Positions 26,577 to 36,000 of a DNA stretch of 64,000 nt are shown here, one piece after another (position 1 is the stretch's first letter; every line of letters begins with the position of its first letter). This stretch comes from Pseudomonas gozinkensis (GTDB lineage Bacteria > Pseudomonadota > Gammaproteobacteria > Pseudomonadales > Pseudomonadaceae): contig NZ_CP062253.1 in assembly GCF_014863585.1 (NCBI RefSeq), forward strand, positions 6,376,001 through 6,440,000. The letters are read 5' to 3'. The notes below the pieces were generated by a model. That model was not told the origin of the DNA and searched no databases. It was given only the letters and a program-made list of their open reading frames with translations. Made by a program: the position numbers and the translations under genes.

Positions 26577-29236
26577 TTTTTAATTCTCACTAAAAGATCT
26601 TCAAATTTTTGGGCATAAAATGCAATTACATTTTTCTTGTCAGTCCCATTAATGATTCGACGAGCCGTCACATAATTTTTATTTCCAGGAGATAAATGCG
26701 CAGCAAGAGTCTCCCCTGCTTTGAATACCCCACCCTTCATTCCACCAATCATGATTCTAGTTGCATACTCTAAATCTAGAGCCAGATCTGGATTGTTTGT
26801 AAAGTCTATTCCCAAGGCTGCAGAAAATTTTTCATAGTTGGCCTTCCACGTTATCTGGCTAAGCCCACGACCACGATACTTGTAGCCATCGCCAATTTGA
26901 GTATTATGATAGTCTCTCGCCATAGCCGCCCTACGCCCTGTGGGACCAGAACCGTAATCTATTTCAGCTTTTGCTTCACTGATTTTTTCAGCAATAGGGG
27001 CGAAGAAAACGACGCGATTAAAGTCGTATGCCTCCACCCGGATTGTGGCTAGCATATAGGCCAGGTAAACATCATTGCACTCATCAAAATACTCACCCCA
27101 TAACTTCATCATCATCGTCAATAGCTTTTTCAGATTTTCTTCTGATTCTTGATTCAGAGAGTAAAGCAGTGAAACGTGAGTCACGTTGTCGTCATTAAAC
27201 CAACCAAATACATGCTGATGTTCTTTTTTGTACTCCTCAACGAACTTCTCTATATTTAAACACCCGCAAGAATACTTTATACAATTAGATATCAAGCCAA
27301 CAGGGTGAATATGTTGCACGCTAGTAGCGGCAGTTATTCCATGCTGCCCGACCAGTTTATCCCACCAACTTAATCGTTCGATTCGAAGCTTTTCCTCTAC
27401 CCAAGCTTTGTGAGGGTCAGAATCGCTGTGGCCAATTATTTCATCCAGAGCATCCCAGTTTTGTTTTTTGTAGTCCCATTCATTTTCATATCGCGTCACC
27501 ATCTGCGATATGGGTTGAGAGAACCACGGCTTGCCCAACGCCTCCGCAATTTCAGACGGCGCGAGTTTTTTATCTCCATTTCTGTCGAGAATCTTGTACA
27601 GCGTCTCGTTAACAGAACCAGCTAGGGCGGTTTCTACATTCGGCAGATACGACTCACGCTCTTGCTCATCGAGACTCTCTTGAGCATGCAAAAAAGCTGC
27701 TAGGTGGTCGACATTGCTCGTGGTTTCGTTAATAAAGGTGAACCCGTTCCACTCAAACGGAGAGTGCCGCGAGAGCACTGTATCGGGCTCTGCAAACCAC
27801 CCATCAATTCCATTACCATTTTTGTCGCCTAGCAACCCATCTAGGCGCCACCAATAGGTAGTGGAAGTCGATGTGCCCATCACTACAGTTTCTTTGATCT
27901 TTTTCTCCGCTGGTAATGCTTCAAGCAGTCCAACAGGAATATAGAAGTCATAGCCAACTTTGTTGCCTGGATCTGCTGTTTTAGGAGGAGTCGCGGCATT
28001 CATATGTGGTGCATGAGTAACTAACCACGTATCTACTGGTATCTTGACTAATGTTTTTTCAGCAGCGGGCAGGCCGACAGCCTTCTCTTTACTTTTACTA
28101 GTAAAAGATTCCACGTCCTCACAGCTGAAAACTTCCAAGTGTAATAAATTCTTCGGAGCGGCGTCTGCATGGGTCTGATATTTTCCAACATGCCCCAACA
28201 CCTCACCGGCCTTGACTTTGTAGGCCTGAGGCAGTGGAACTACTTGCCCAATAGGGGCATGTGGCTCGTTCTTGGCTTCCAAATCTTCAAGCCAAACAAA
28301 TCCAGGCAACTTACCATCGCTACTGGCTTCGAGTGTGGGAATAGGTTGACCACCTACAATCTCAACTAGTTTTCGATACTGCTTCGCGGCTTGTTCATCG
28401 CTAATTCTGATCTGCGTACCCGCCGGTAAAAATGCGATAGGCTGCCCACCGCTGGTCGCATCGCGAACGTTGGCACCGCTCTTTTGGTTCGGGGGAGCGT
28501 CTTTTGCTTCCTCTCCGACCAGGTAGCTCTCTCCCCCCAAATGCTTCATTTGCCCCTTAAATACCCATCCAGTATTGACAGGCAAGCTTGGAAACTCAGG
28601 AGTAACGCTGACGACTTCAAGCCAGTTTTGGTTAGATGGTGCCGGTTTGGTGAGAACCTTAGTGCCACGAGGTAGTACTGCCAAAATAGGTGTTTGAGAC
28701 GAATTGCCTTCACGAACCCTAAGCCCCAAGGATTTGGTTCGAAGATTTTCCTTTACTTGATAAAGGCCTTTCCCCCAGAAACCCGGTGGTTTAAGCGAAG
28801 GATTCGCTTTATAGGTTTCCCAATCAAGTAGGTGCATATAAAGACTGAAGAACGTAAGGCTCGGCCCAGGCGCAGCAGCCGCCCCGGCTGCAGGCGCTGG
28901 AGGTGCCGGCAACTCAAGTCGATGTTTAACCAGCACAAACCCCGTCGAATAAACCGAGTGCGTCGAGCCAAAATCAGAAGTCGGATACTTCTCGTCAATA
29001 CGGTAGGCGACTACTTCTCCGTCAGCGATGCACCTGACCTCCGTCAGGTCGTTGACCAATCCCGAAGCCTCATCGAAATGAACACCACCATGCCAAAGAC
29101 CATTGGCCCCCAATGGGTAGTAACCGTCCTTTGCTTTAGCTAACGCTTTGTAGAACTGCTGTGGATCGGTCGCTTCGGCTGTCCCTACCTTCAGGGGATA
29201 CGACCATTTTTGAATTTTGTTCGTTGTCTCTGTCAT
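26573..29236 (-). CDS. Candidate VgrG-linked T6SS cell-wall hydrolase effector
   Basis: An 887-residue cytosolic-start protein without signal peptide, 51 bases after vgrG. Residues about 45-105 and 335-370 together resemble an M23/LytM fold (HGGVH at 49-53, LYMHL at 132-136, VKAGEVLGHVG, HLE at 366-368). Between these halves lie two SH3-like segments (GLRVREGNSSQTPILAVLPRG about 171; ANVRDATSGGQPIAFLPAGT about 255). Then come Ca-binding-like loops (DKNGNGID; EF-hand DRNGDKKLAPSE). A C-terminal lysozyme/GH19-like endolysin domain follows (IRVEAYDF with the likely catalytic Glu, then YRGRGLSQITWKANYEKF, NNPDLALD, ARRIINGTD). It is predicted to cleave peptidoglycan in the target periplasm. ATG at 29236 is preferred over TTG at 29242 because AGG lies at a proper distance. 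Confidence 0.85.
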   Translation of the reverse strand: MTETTNKIQKWSYPLKVGTAEATDPQQFYKALAKAKDGYYPLGANGLWHGGVHFDEASGLVNDLTEVRCIADGEVVAYRIDEKYPTSDFGSTHSVYSTGFVLVKHRLELPAPPAPAAGAAAAPGPSLTFFSLYMHLLDWETYKANPSLKPPGFWGKGLYQVKENLRTKSLGLRVREGNSSQTPILAVLPRGTKVLTKPAPSNQNWLEVVSVTPEFPSLPVNTGWVFKGQMKHLGGESYLVGEEAKDAPPNQKSGANVRDATSGGQPIAFLPAGTQIRISDEQAAKQYRKLVEIVGGQPIPTLEASSDGKLPGFVWLEDLEAKNEPHAPIGQVVPLPQAYKVKAGEVLGHVGKYQTHADAAPKNLLHLEVFSCEDVESFTSKSKEKAVGLPAAEKTLVKIPVDTWLVTHAPHMNAATPPKTADPGNKVGYDFYIPVGLLEALPAEKKIKETVVMGTSTSTTYWWRLDGLLGDKNGNGIDGWFAEPDTVLSRHSPFEWNGFTFINETTSNVDHLAAFLHAQESLDEQERESYLPNVETALAGSVNETLYKILDRNGDKKLAPSEIAEALGKPWFSQPISQMVTRYENEWDYKKQNWDALDEIIGHSDSDPHKAWVEEKLRIERLSWWDKLVGQHGITAATSVQHIHPVGLISNCIKYSCGCLNIEKFVEEYKKEHQHVFGWFNDDNVTHVSLLYSLNQESEENLKKLLTMMMKLWGEYFDECNDVYLAYMLATIRVEAYDFNRVVFFAPIAEKISEAKAEIDYGSGPTGRRAAMARDYHNTQIGDGYKYRGRGLSQITWKANYEKFSAALGIDFTNNPDLALDLEYATRIMIGGMKGGVFKAGETLAAHLSPGNKNYVTARRIINGTDKKNVIAFYAQKFEDLLVRIKN

Positions 29237-29287
29237 TACCAATTACCTGAATTCTGATCCCTGGTGGCTTGGATTGCCGTCGATGTC

Positions 29288-31330
29288 TTACCCGGAAAAA
29301 TTGAGCATTCGTTTCGGCTTGTGTTTGACCTGTTCTTCAGGCGCATTCAACAACGCCTGATCCATCAAACTCCCCGCCTTATCCTTATCCGCCGCCCCCG
29401 GCAGCACCGGCGGTTTGATCCCGATCCCGGTCCCCGACCCAGCCGAACCGCCAGCATTAATCTTCACCACCGGCCCAACCACCGTCACACCACCGCCATC
29501 CAGCTTGATGAAACTGCCGCCGCCGAGAATCGTCAGCTCAGTCCCCGCCTCAATAACAATCTTGTCCCCAGCCTTGATGTGTATCTCTTTCCCGGCACTG
29601 GTCAGTTGCGCCGTACCGAGCTTCACATGCTGGTTCTCACCAATGGTCAGGTGGTCGTCCATCCGCGCTTCGATCTTGCGGTCGCTGATGGTGGTGCGAT
29701 GTTCTTCGGCCTTGAGCTCGGTGTAGGTGTTCTTCACCACGGTGTCGTGGCGTTCATTGCCGACCCGAATCTTCTGGTCGTGCTCGACGTTTTCATCCCA
29801 GTCGCGCTGGGCGTGGATGAAGATTTGTTCGGCGCCTTTTTTGTCTTCGATGCGCAGTTCGTTGTAGCCACCGCCGCCCGGGGAGCTGAGGGTTTTGAAG
29901 ACGCTGCGGGTTTTGTTTGCCGGGAGGGCGTAGGGCACCGGGTTTTCCTTGTGGTACAGGCAGCCGGTGACCAGCGGTTGGTCGGGGTCGCCTTCGAGGA
30001 AGGTGACGAGGACTTCCATGCCGATGCGCGGGATGGAGATGGCGCCGTAGCGGTCGCCGGCCCAGGAGCTGGAAACGCGCAGCCAGCAACTGGTTTTGTC
30101 ATCGGCCAGGCCTTCGCGGTCCCAGTGGAATTGCACTTTGATGCGGCCGTATTGGTCGCAGTGGATTTCTTCGCCTTTGGGGCCGGTGACCATGGCGGTC
30201 TGGCTGCCGAGCACGCGGGGTTTCGGGTGCTCCAGCGCGGGGCGGTAGAACACGTCCCACGGGGTGGCGAGGAAGGTGTTGCGGTAGCCCTGGTGGAAGT
30301 CGTCCTTGTGGTCGGTGGTGTCGCTGGTCACCGATTCTTCGAGGACTTGCGGCTGTTTGCCTTCGTGGAAGATTTCGGTGAGCAGCCACAGGTCGTTCCA
30401 CTCGCTGCGCGGGTGGTCGGACATTTCCATGAAGTGGCCGCTGACCAGTCGGGTCTGGTCGCCGCGACCTTCGGCCTGGCGATAGTCGGCGCGGTGACGT
30501 TCGAGGGCGCGCTGGCTGAGGAATTTGCCGCGGGCGCGGTCGATGAAGCGGCCGGGGTAGTCGTAGTCTTCGAGATCCGGTTCAGTGCTCTCGCCGTCCG
30601 GCTTGTACGCTGCTTCCATTTGCAGGCGCGGTTTTTCGAAGTCGTAGTCGCGGCGGGTGGTGCGGCTGGTGCGGGTTTCCAGGCGCAGTTTGAAGCCTTT
30701 GATCACCGGTTCTTCGGCGACCATGCCGCTGCCCTGCACATACGCGGTCGGCTGGCCGAGGTTCGGGAACACGGTCTGGTCATCGCCGAACACCAGCAGA
30801 TGGCCTTTCTTGCTGTGCTGGAAGTGGTAGTGAATGCCTTCCTCTTCGCACAGGCGCTGGACGAAATGCAGGTCGGTTTCGTCGTACTGCACGCAGTAGT
30901 CGCGATCCGGGCACGGCTGGCTCAGCTGGAAGCTGTAGGCATTGCCCTTGATGCCGTGCTCGTCGAGGATCAGCGCGATGATTTTCGGCGCCGACATCTG
31001 CTGGTAGATGCGCTGGTTGGTGCGGTGATGCAGGTATTGCAGCTGCGGCACCAGCGAAACCTTGTAGCGGGTCAGGCGCTTGCCGGCATCACCCTGGGCG
31101 ACGCGGTAGATCTGGCCATGGATGCCCGAGCCTTGCGGATCGAGGGCGAGGAACGCCTGTTTGTGCAGGAGCTTTTCCAGGTCCAGATCCGGGTTTTCGC
31201 TGACCAGTTCCAGGTCGAAACGGAACGGCTGGCTGATGCCTTCGGTGCCGGTGAACGACAGCACTTGCAGGTCGCCTACGTAATCTTCAACGGTCAGGCT
31301 GAAGTGCGTTTCGTTAGCTGGGTTGAACAT
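29288..31330 (-). CDS. vgrG: T6SS spike protein VgrG
   Basis: The trimeric spike caps the Hcp tube and carries effectors. The 680-residue protein has the gp27-like base (SLTVEDYVGDLQVLSFTGTE... FVQRLCEEEGIHYHF), the gp5 OB segment (GDRYGAISIPRIGMEVLVTFLEGDPDQPLV) and a beta-helix needle with repeated strands (EIHIKAGDKIVIEAGTELTI). A short tail of about 60 residues (KPPVLPGAADKDKA...KRMLNFSG) follows, with no toxin domain, so it is a structural VgrG that carries separate cargo. It is the last T6SS gene next to stk1 and is followed by the hydrolase effector, which probably rides on it. Confidence 0.96.
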   Translation of the reverse strand: MFNPANETHFSLTVEDYVGDLQVLSFTGTEGISQPFRFDLELVSENPDLDLEKLLHKQAFLALDPQGSGIHGQIYRVAQGDAGKRLTRYKVSLVPQLQYLHHRTNQRIYQQMSAPKIIALILDEHGIKGNAYSFQLSQPCPDRDYCVQYDETDLHFVQRLCEEEGIHYHFQHSKKGHLLVFGDDQTVFPNLGQPTAYVQGSGMVAEEPVIKGFKLRLETRTSRTTRRDYDFEKPRLQMEAAYKPDGESTEPDLEDYDYPGRFIDRARGKFLSQRALERHRADYRQAEGRGDQTRLVSGHFMEMSDHPRSEWNDLWLLTEIFHEGKQPQVLEESVTSDTTDHKDDFHQGYRNTFLATPWDVFYRPALEHPKPRVLGSQTAMVTGPKGEEIHCDQYGRIKVQFHWDREGLADDKTSCWLRVSSSWAGDRYGAISIPRIGMEVLVTFLEGDPDQPLVTGCLYHKENPVPYALPANKTRSVFKTLSSPGGGGYNELRIEDKKGAEQIFIHAQRDWDENVEHDQKIRVGNERHDTVVKNTYTELKAEEHRTTISDRKIEARMDDHLTIGENQHVKLGTAQLTSAGKEIHIKAGDKIVIEAGTELTILGGGSFIKLDGGGVTVVGPVVKINAGGSAGSGTGIGIKPPVLPGAADKDKAGSLMDQALLNAPEEQVKHKPKRMLNFSG

Positions 31331-31358
31331 AGTGTGCTCCCTGTTCGAATGTCATCCG

Positions 31359-32360
31359 TTACGCCCGCAGTCGCAAACGCTGCAGCCAGGACGAAGTGGC
31401 GCCCAAGGCGTCACGCAATTGGTCGGCAGAAATATTGCGCTCCGCCGCGTCAAAGGCCAGCGCGGTGCGCAGCGCGGGCCAGCAGTGTGTCGGCAAATGT
31501 GCCGGGGCTTGCAGTTCGCGATCCAGGTGTTCGTCACGAGCCTGAGTCGAGGGCAAGCGGCGGAACGGGTGTTTGCCGCCCGCCAATTCGTAGATCACGC
31601 AGGCCACGCCGTACACGTCCGCGCTGGCCGACAGCGGTTGGCCCTCAAGCAGTTCGGGGGCGGCGTAGCCCGGGGTCCAGGCGTTGAAACGCTCGCGGCT
31701 CAGGTGCGGCAGGCCGGGCAGGATGCCCTCCTCGGCTTGCCCGAGACCAAAGTCAAACAGGCGCACGCCGTCTTCGCTGAGCATGACGTTGCTCGGTTTC
31801 ATGTCACCGTGCAGCACGCCGCGACGGTGGGCGTAGGCCAGCGCGTCGAGCAGCGGCAGCGCGATGTCGCGCAGTTCTTTCCACGGCAGGCCCAGCGGCC
31901 GCTCGCAGAGCAGTTTGTCCAGGGTCAGGCCACGCATGAGTTCCATGGTGATGAAGGCCCGCTGGCAATCGGTGTCCACTTCGAACGTGTGCGGTCGCAG
32001 CACGTTGTCGTGGCGCAGGCGTCGGGTCAGGGCGAACTCGCTGTAGAGCAAGGCACTGGCGTCCGGCGACTCGGCAAATTCTTCGCTGAGGATTTTCAGC
32101 GCAATGTAAGGATCGGGATCGCCGAACTGTTCGTGCAACAGATCCCGGGCCCGGTAAACCGCACCCATGCCACCGGCCCCGAGCAGACGCTCGAGGTGGT
32201 AGCGGCCTGCCAGAACATCCGGCAGTTCGCCGACGCTGGCCCGTGTAGGCGCCAGCGCGGGTTCGGCGTTGTGCTGCTTTGCAAAAGCGAAATAGGTCAG
32301 GTTGTTGGCCTGCTCTTCGCTCATCAGCAAGTCGTCGACTGAGGATTCGATTTCAGTCAT
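31359..32360 (-). CDS. stk1: T6SS serine/threonine protein kinase (Stk1/PpkA-like)
   Basis: A 333-residue Hanks-type kinase: glycine loop LLGAGGMGAVYRARD, invariant Lys in IALKIL, catalytic loop VLHGDMKPSNVML (H-G-D rather than H-R-D), DFG motif as DFGLGQ, and APE as TPGYAAPELL. It lacks the large periplasmic part of PpkA. In P. aeruginosa HSI-II the equivalent gene is stk1. The ATG overlaps the phosphatase stop (ATGA). It probably phosphorylates the FHA protein to control secretion, as in other clusters. The longer frame upstream lies over the phosphatase gene and is not used. Confidence 0.93.
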   Translation of the reverse strand: MTEIESSVDDLLMSEEQANNLTYFAFAKQHNAEPALAPTRASVGELPDVLAGRYHLERLLGAGGMGAVYRARDLLHEQFGDPDPYIALKILSEEFAESPDASALLYSEFALTRRLRHDNVLRPHTFEVDTDCQRAFITMELMRGLTLDKLLCERPLGLPWKELRDIALPLLDALAYAHRRGVLHGDMKPSNVMLSEDGVRLFDFGLGQAEEGILPGLPHLSRERFNAWTPGYAAPELLEGQPLSASADVYGVACVIYELAGGKHPFRRLPSTQARDEHLDRELQAPAHLPTHCWPALRTALAFDAAERNISADQLRDALGATSSWLQRLRLRA

Positions 32361-33085
32361 TGGCGGATCACCACGGCAGTCAGGTTGTCGCGAGCGGCGC
32401 CACGCAGGGCGCCGTCGAACAGACGTTCCAGCGCCACATGCGGCGCCGCCAGGCTGAGGGCGTTGCCGAGAGCATCGCTGCTCAGGCCTTGATACAAACC
32501 ATCGCTGCACAGCAGGAACACATCGCCCGGATAGACCTCGAGTTCCAGCACATCCAGCGTCAGTTGTTCCGCCGCGCCCACCGCCCGGGTCAACGCCTGG
32601 GCCGCCGGGTGCGCCGCTGCCTGTTCGACGCTCATCTGCTGCTCGTCGATCAGTTGCTGCTGCAGCGAATGATCCTTCGACAGCTGATACAACCGCTGCC
32701 CGCGCCACATGTAGCAACGGCTGTCGCCGGCCCAGATGCAGGCCGCGCGATTGCCGTCTACCAGCAACGCCACGACGGTGCTGCCCATGATGCTGTCGTG
32801 ACGCCCGGCGGTGACGGTCAACTCCTGCCCCAGGCGCCGGTTCAGCCAGTGCAGGCACTGGCGGATGGCTTTGAGGCGTTCGTCGAAGTCCTCGTGCTGC
32901 GGCAGTTCAGCCAGGCTGGCGACGATCAACTGGCTGGCGATGTCGCCACCCTGATGACCGCCCATGCCGTCCGCGACCACCCACAGCCCATGCTGCGGAG
33001 TGTCGAGGAAGGCATCTTCGTTGCGCGACCGCACCTTGCCCGGATCGGTTCGCGCCGCGCTGCGCCAGGGACTGGCCACGAGCAT
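32357..33085 (-). CDS. stp1: T6SS PP2C-type Ser/Thr phosphatase (Stp1/PppA-like)
   Basis: A 242-residue PP2C phosphatase with motifs RSRNEDAFLD, VVADGMGGHQGG (metal-binding Asp/Gly), GSTVVALLVDG, IWAGDSRCYMWR and LLCSDGLYQGL, then RDNLTAVVI. It antagonises the partner kinase. The ATG at 33085 shares a base with the tssM stop (TGATG). The longer upstream frame overlaps tssM and is not used. The Stp-Stk pair is a hallmark of HSI-I and HSI-II type clusters. Confidence 0.93.
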   Translation of the reverse strand: MLVASPWRSAARTDPGKVRSRNEDAFLDTPQHGLWVVADGMGGHQGGDIASQLIVASLAELPQHEDFDERLKAIRQCLHWLNRRLGQELTVTAGRHDSIMGSTVVALLVDGNRAACIWAGDSRCYMWRGQRLYQLSKDHSLQQQLIDEQQMSVEQAAAHPAAQALTRAVGAAEQLTLDVLELEVYPGDVFLLCSDGLYQGLSSDALGNALSLAAPHVALERLFDGALRGAARDNLTAVVIRQ

Positions 33086-36000
33086 CAGAGCTGCACCGGC
33101 ATACGGAAGGTGCGCATCACGCCCATGTCGAACGGGTTCGGCGTGCGCTGGCTGGTCAGCAGGTAGTTGGCGCGCAGGCCACCCACGTCGGCTTTCAGTA
33201 CCAGCACGTCGCGACCGGTCAGGTACTCGGTCTGCATCAGGTCGAACAGACGGAACAGCGACCAAGGGCCGGAGTTCTTCTCGATGCCGATCGGGCGCCC
33301 GGCCATCTTGTCCATGACCAGACTGGTGCGACCGTCTTCAGCATCGGTCGGCCACTTGAAGGTCATTGGCAGGATCGGACCGTGGCGGTATTCCATGGTC
33401 TTGTCGCCGAACTTGAACTCGGAACGGCTGACGGCCGGATCGAGGGTGTACGGCTCAAGCTTGAACTGCACCGTCGGCTCGGCCGGGTTGATCGAGAAGA
33501 AGCTTTGGCGAATGTTCAGTGCAGCCGCCATCTGGTCGAGGAAGACCTTGGACACCGGCAGGCTGCGACCGTCGATGCTGCGCATCCGGTAGTTGCCCGG
33601 ATCACCGCTGACGAACGGACGCATGTAGCTGTCGAAGAAGCGGTCGATGGTGCCTTGAGCCCGGAAGAACTCGCGGAAATCGCTGATCGCCACGTCGCTG
33701 GTGCTCGACGCACTGAACGGATAGCGCTTGCTGATGGTTTTGCCATACACGCTGTACAGCTCGTTCTGATAACGGCCGTTCAGGTATTGGTAGGCATCGT
33801 TGAGCACCAGGCGCCACGAATCTTCGGCCAGCACGTTGAACCACACGCTCAGCGGACGCGGCAGACGACCGGACGCATTGCGCAGGTTGGTCAGCGCATC
33901 ACGCTGGCCGCTCATACGGGTCTTGGCCAGTTCGAACGCCGCTTGCTCCGGCGTGCTGGAACGGGCGAGGCCCGCCAGTTGCAGTTGCAGGTCGTTGAGT
34001 GCGGTGAATGCCGGGGTCAGGTCAGCGGCCGGGCCGTTGTTGTCGTCCAGCAACTTGTGCAGCGGCTCGAAGCGACGTTGCAGCGACTTCTTGGCGGTGT
34101 CCGGCAGGTTCTTCGCCACGTTCATGGCCGAAGCCTTGTCCGCGACAGCGGAAGCGAGTTTGCCGACCTTGCCCAGTTTGCCCTTCTGCCCCGCCAGCGC
34201 ATCGGCGGCGTCACCCGCTTCATCCACCGGCTCTGGAGCTGCCTGGAAGCGGGTGTTTTCACGCACTTCGGTCAGCAGCGCCAGCACCGGCGAGTTGGCC
34301 GAGGTCAGGCCCGCCAATTGCTCGGCGCCCTCACCGGCATCGCTGATCGGTGGCAGTGCCACCTGGCCAACGGCCTCGCTCCAGTAGTTGGCGTAATCGC
34401 GGAAGTACAGTTGCTCCAGTTCGACCATCAGGCGACGCAAGTCCATGTCGCTGATGCCCGCGCCTTCGCCCAGTACCCAGTTGTCACGCAGGATGTCGGT
34501 GACCAGCGATGCGCCCTGTACCGAGAAATACTGCTGATAACCGGTCTGGGTGTAGAAGCCCGGAATCACGTATTCGGTGCCGATGAACAGCGAGCCCTGA
34601 GGCCCGAGGTGTTGGCTGAAACGATAGTCCGGCAGGTTGCGCGCCTGCTCGCGGAGCATGCGGTAAACCACGGTCGCCAGCGATTCGCTACGCAGCACCT
34701 GACGCGCCTGGGTCACCAGTTGCTCGTTGAGCGGATAGATAAACGGCTGCTGCAGCAGGCGCTCAAGGTGCGTGTTCAGACCGTTCTGCACCGCAGTGTT
34801 GCCGGTGTAGCGCTGCGACCAGTCAGCCGCGATCCAGTCCTTGAGCCATGCTGCGTCACGACGATCCTTCATGTTCAGCATCAGGTACGCGCGCAGGCTG
34901 TTGATCAGCTTTTCGCGATCCTTCATGTTGGCGCGGATCTGCCCTTCGAGCAGGGTGGCAACGCGTGGCAGCAGTTGCTTTTCAAGCTCGCGCTCGTACG
35001 CCTCCTTGACCACCGGATTGACGTCCTGGCCCTGATACAGACCCATCCGTTCGTGGTACGAAGCGTCGCCCTTCTTCGGGAACACCTGAGTCGCGGCGTA
35101 GCTGGTGTCGAGGGTTTTCAGCGTGCCCATGGCGTCATCACGCGGCGACAGTGCCGTGCGCTGCTGGGTCCAGTTCTGCGCCAGATTGCGCAGGTTTTCC
35201 AGACGCTCCCAGTTGGCCGAGAAACCACCGGCCCACAGCATGCCGAACAGTGCCAGCGCGCCCAGTGCACCGACGTACAACGCACGCTGGCCCCAATGGA
35301 TGCGGCTGCGCTCGCGCTTGTCCAGACCGGCGAGGTCGGACTCGGGGAAAATCACCCGGCTGAGCAAGTGATGGATGAAACGCGAACGACCGCTGCGCAG
35401 TGTCGGCAGCACGCCGGCGCTCATGCCCAGACTCGCGCCGATACCGGCGGTGGTCGAATCCATTTCGTGGGTTAGATGCGGTGCGCTGGTCAGGTAGAAA
35501 CCACGCAACAGCGTCGCACGCTGGTAGCGGTTGCCAGTGAATGCCATGTCGACGAACAGGCACAGACGCTCGCCGATCTGGCCCATCTGGTGCGGGAAGT
35601 CGAGGATGCGGCCACGGCGCTGGGTGTCGCGCTCGGAGTGCATGCGCATGATCACCTGGCTGTTGAGGCGACGCAGCAGCTCTTCGAACTCGCCGCGCAG
35701 CACAGCCACGTCGGTGCCGACCTGATCCTTGCGGAAACTGGTACCCAGCACCTGATCGCTTTCTTCGCGGGTCAGTTGATCGAAGAACTCGTCGAAGCCC
35801 AGCAGCTTGTCTGCCTTGCTCAGCACCAGATACACCGGCACATCGACGTGCAGTTTCTGATAGACGTCTTGCAGACGCGCGCGCACCTGGCGAGCCAGGG
35901 TGTCGATGTCCTGCTCGCTGCCACCGGTCAGAGTTTCCACCGGGATGGTCACCAGCACGCCGTTCAACGGACGGCCGCGACGACGCTTGCGCAGCAGTTC

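Noticed and set aside
29264..31687. 807-codon rightward open frame over vgrG
   Set aside because: Antisense to vgrG; the product is low-complexity and matches no family.
32361..32858. N-terminal extension of the T6SS kinase frame
   Set aside because: This part overlaps the phosphatase gene in another frame; the kinase start at 32360 with ATGA overlap is better supported.
33382..35475. 697-codon rightward open frame over tssM
   Set aside because: Antisense to tssM and composed of biased residues; no recognisable domain.
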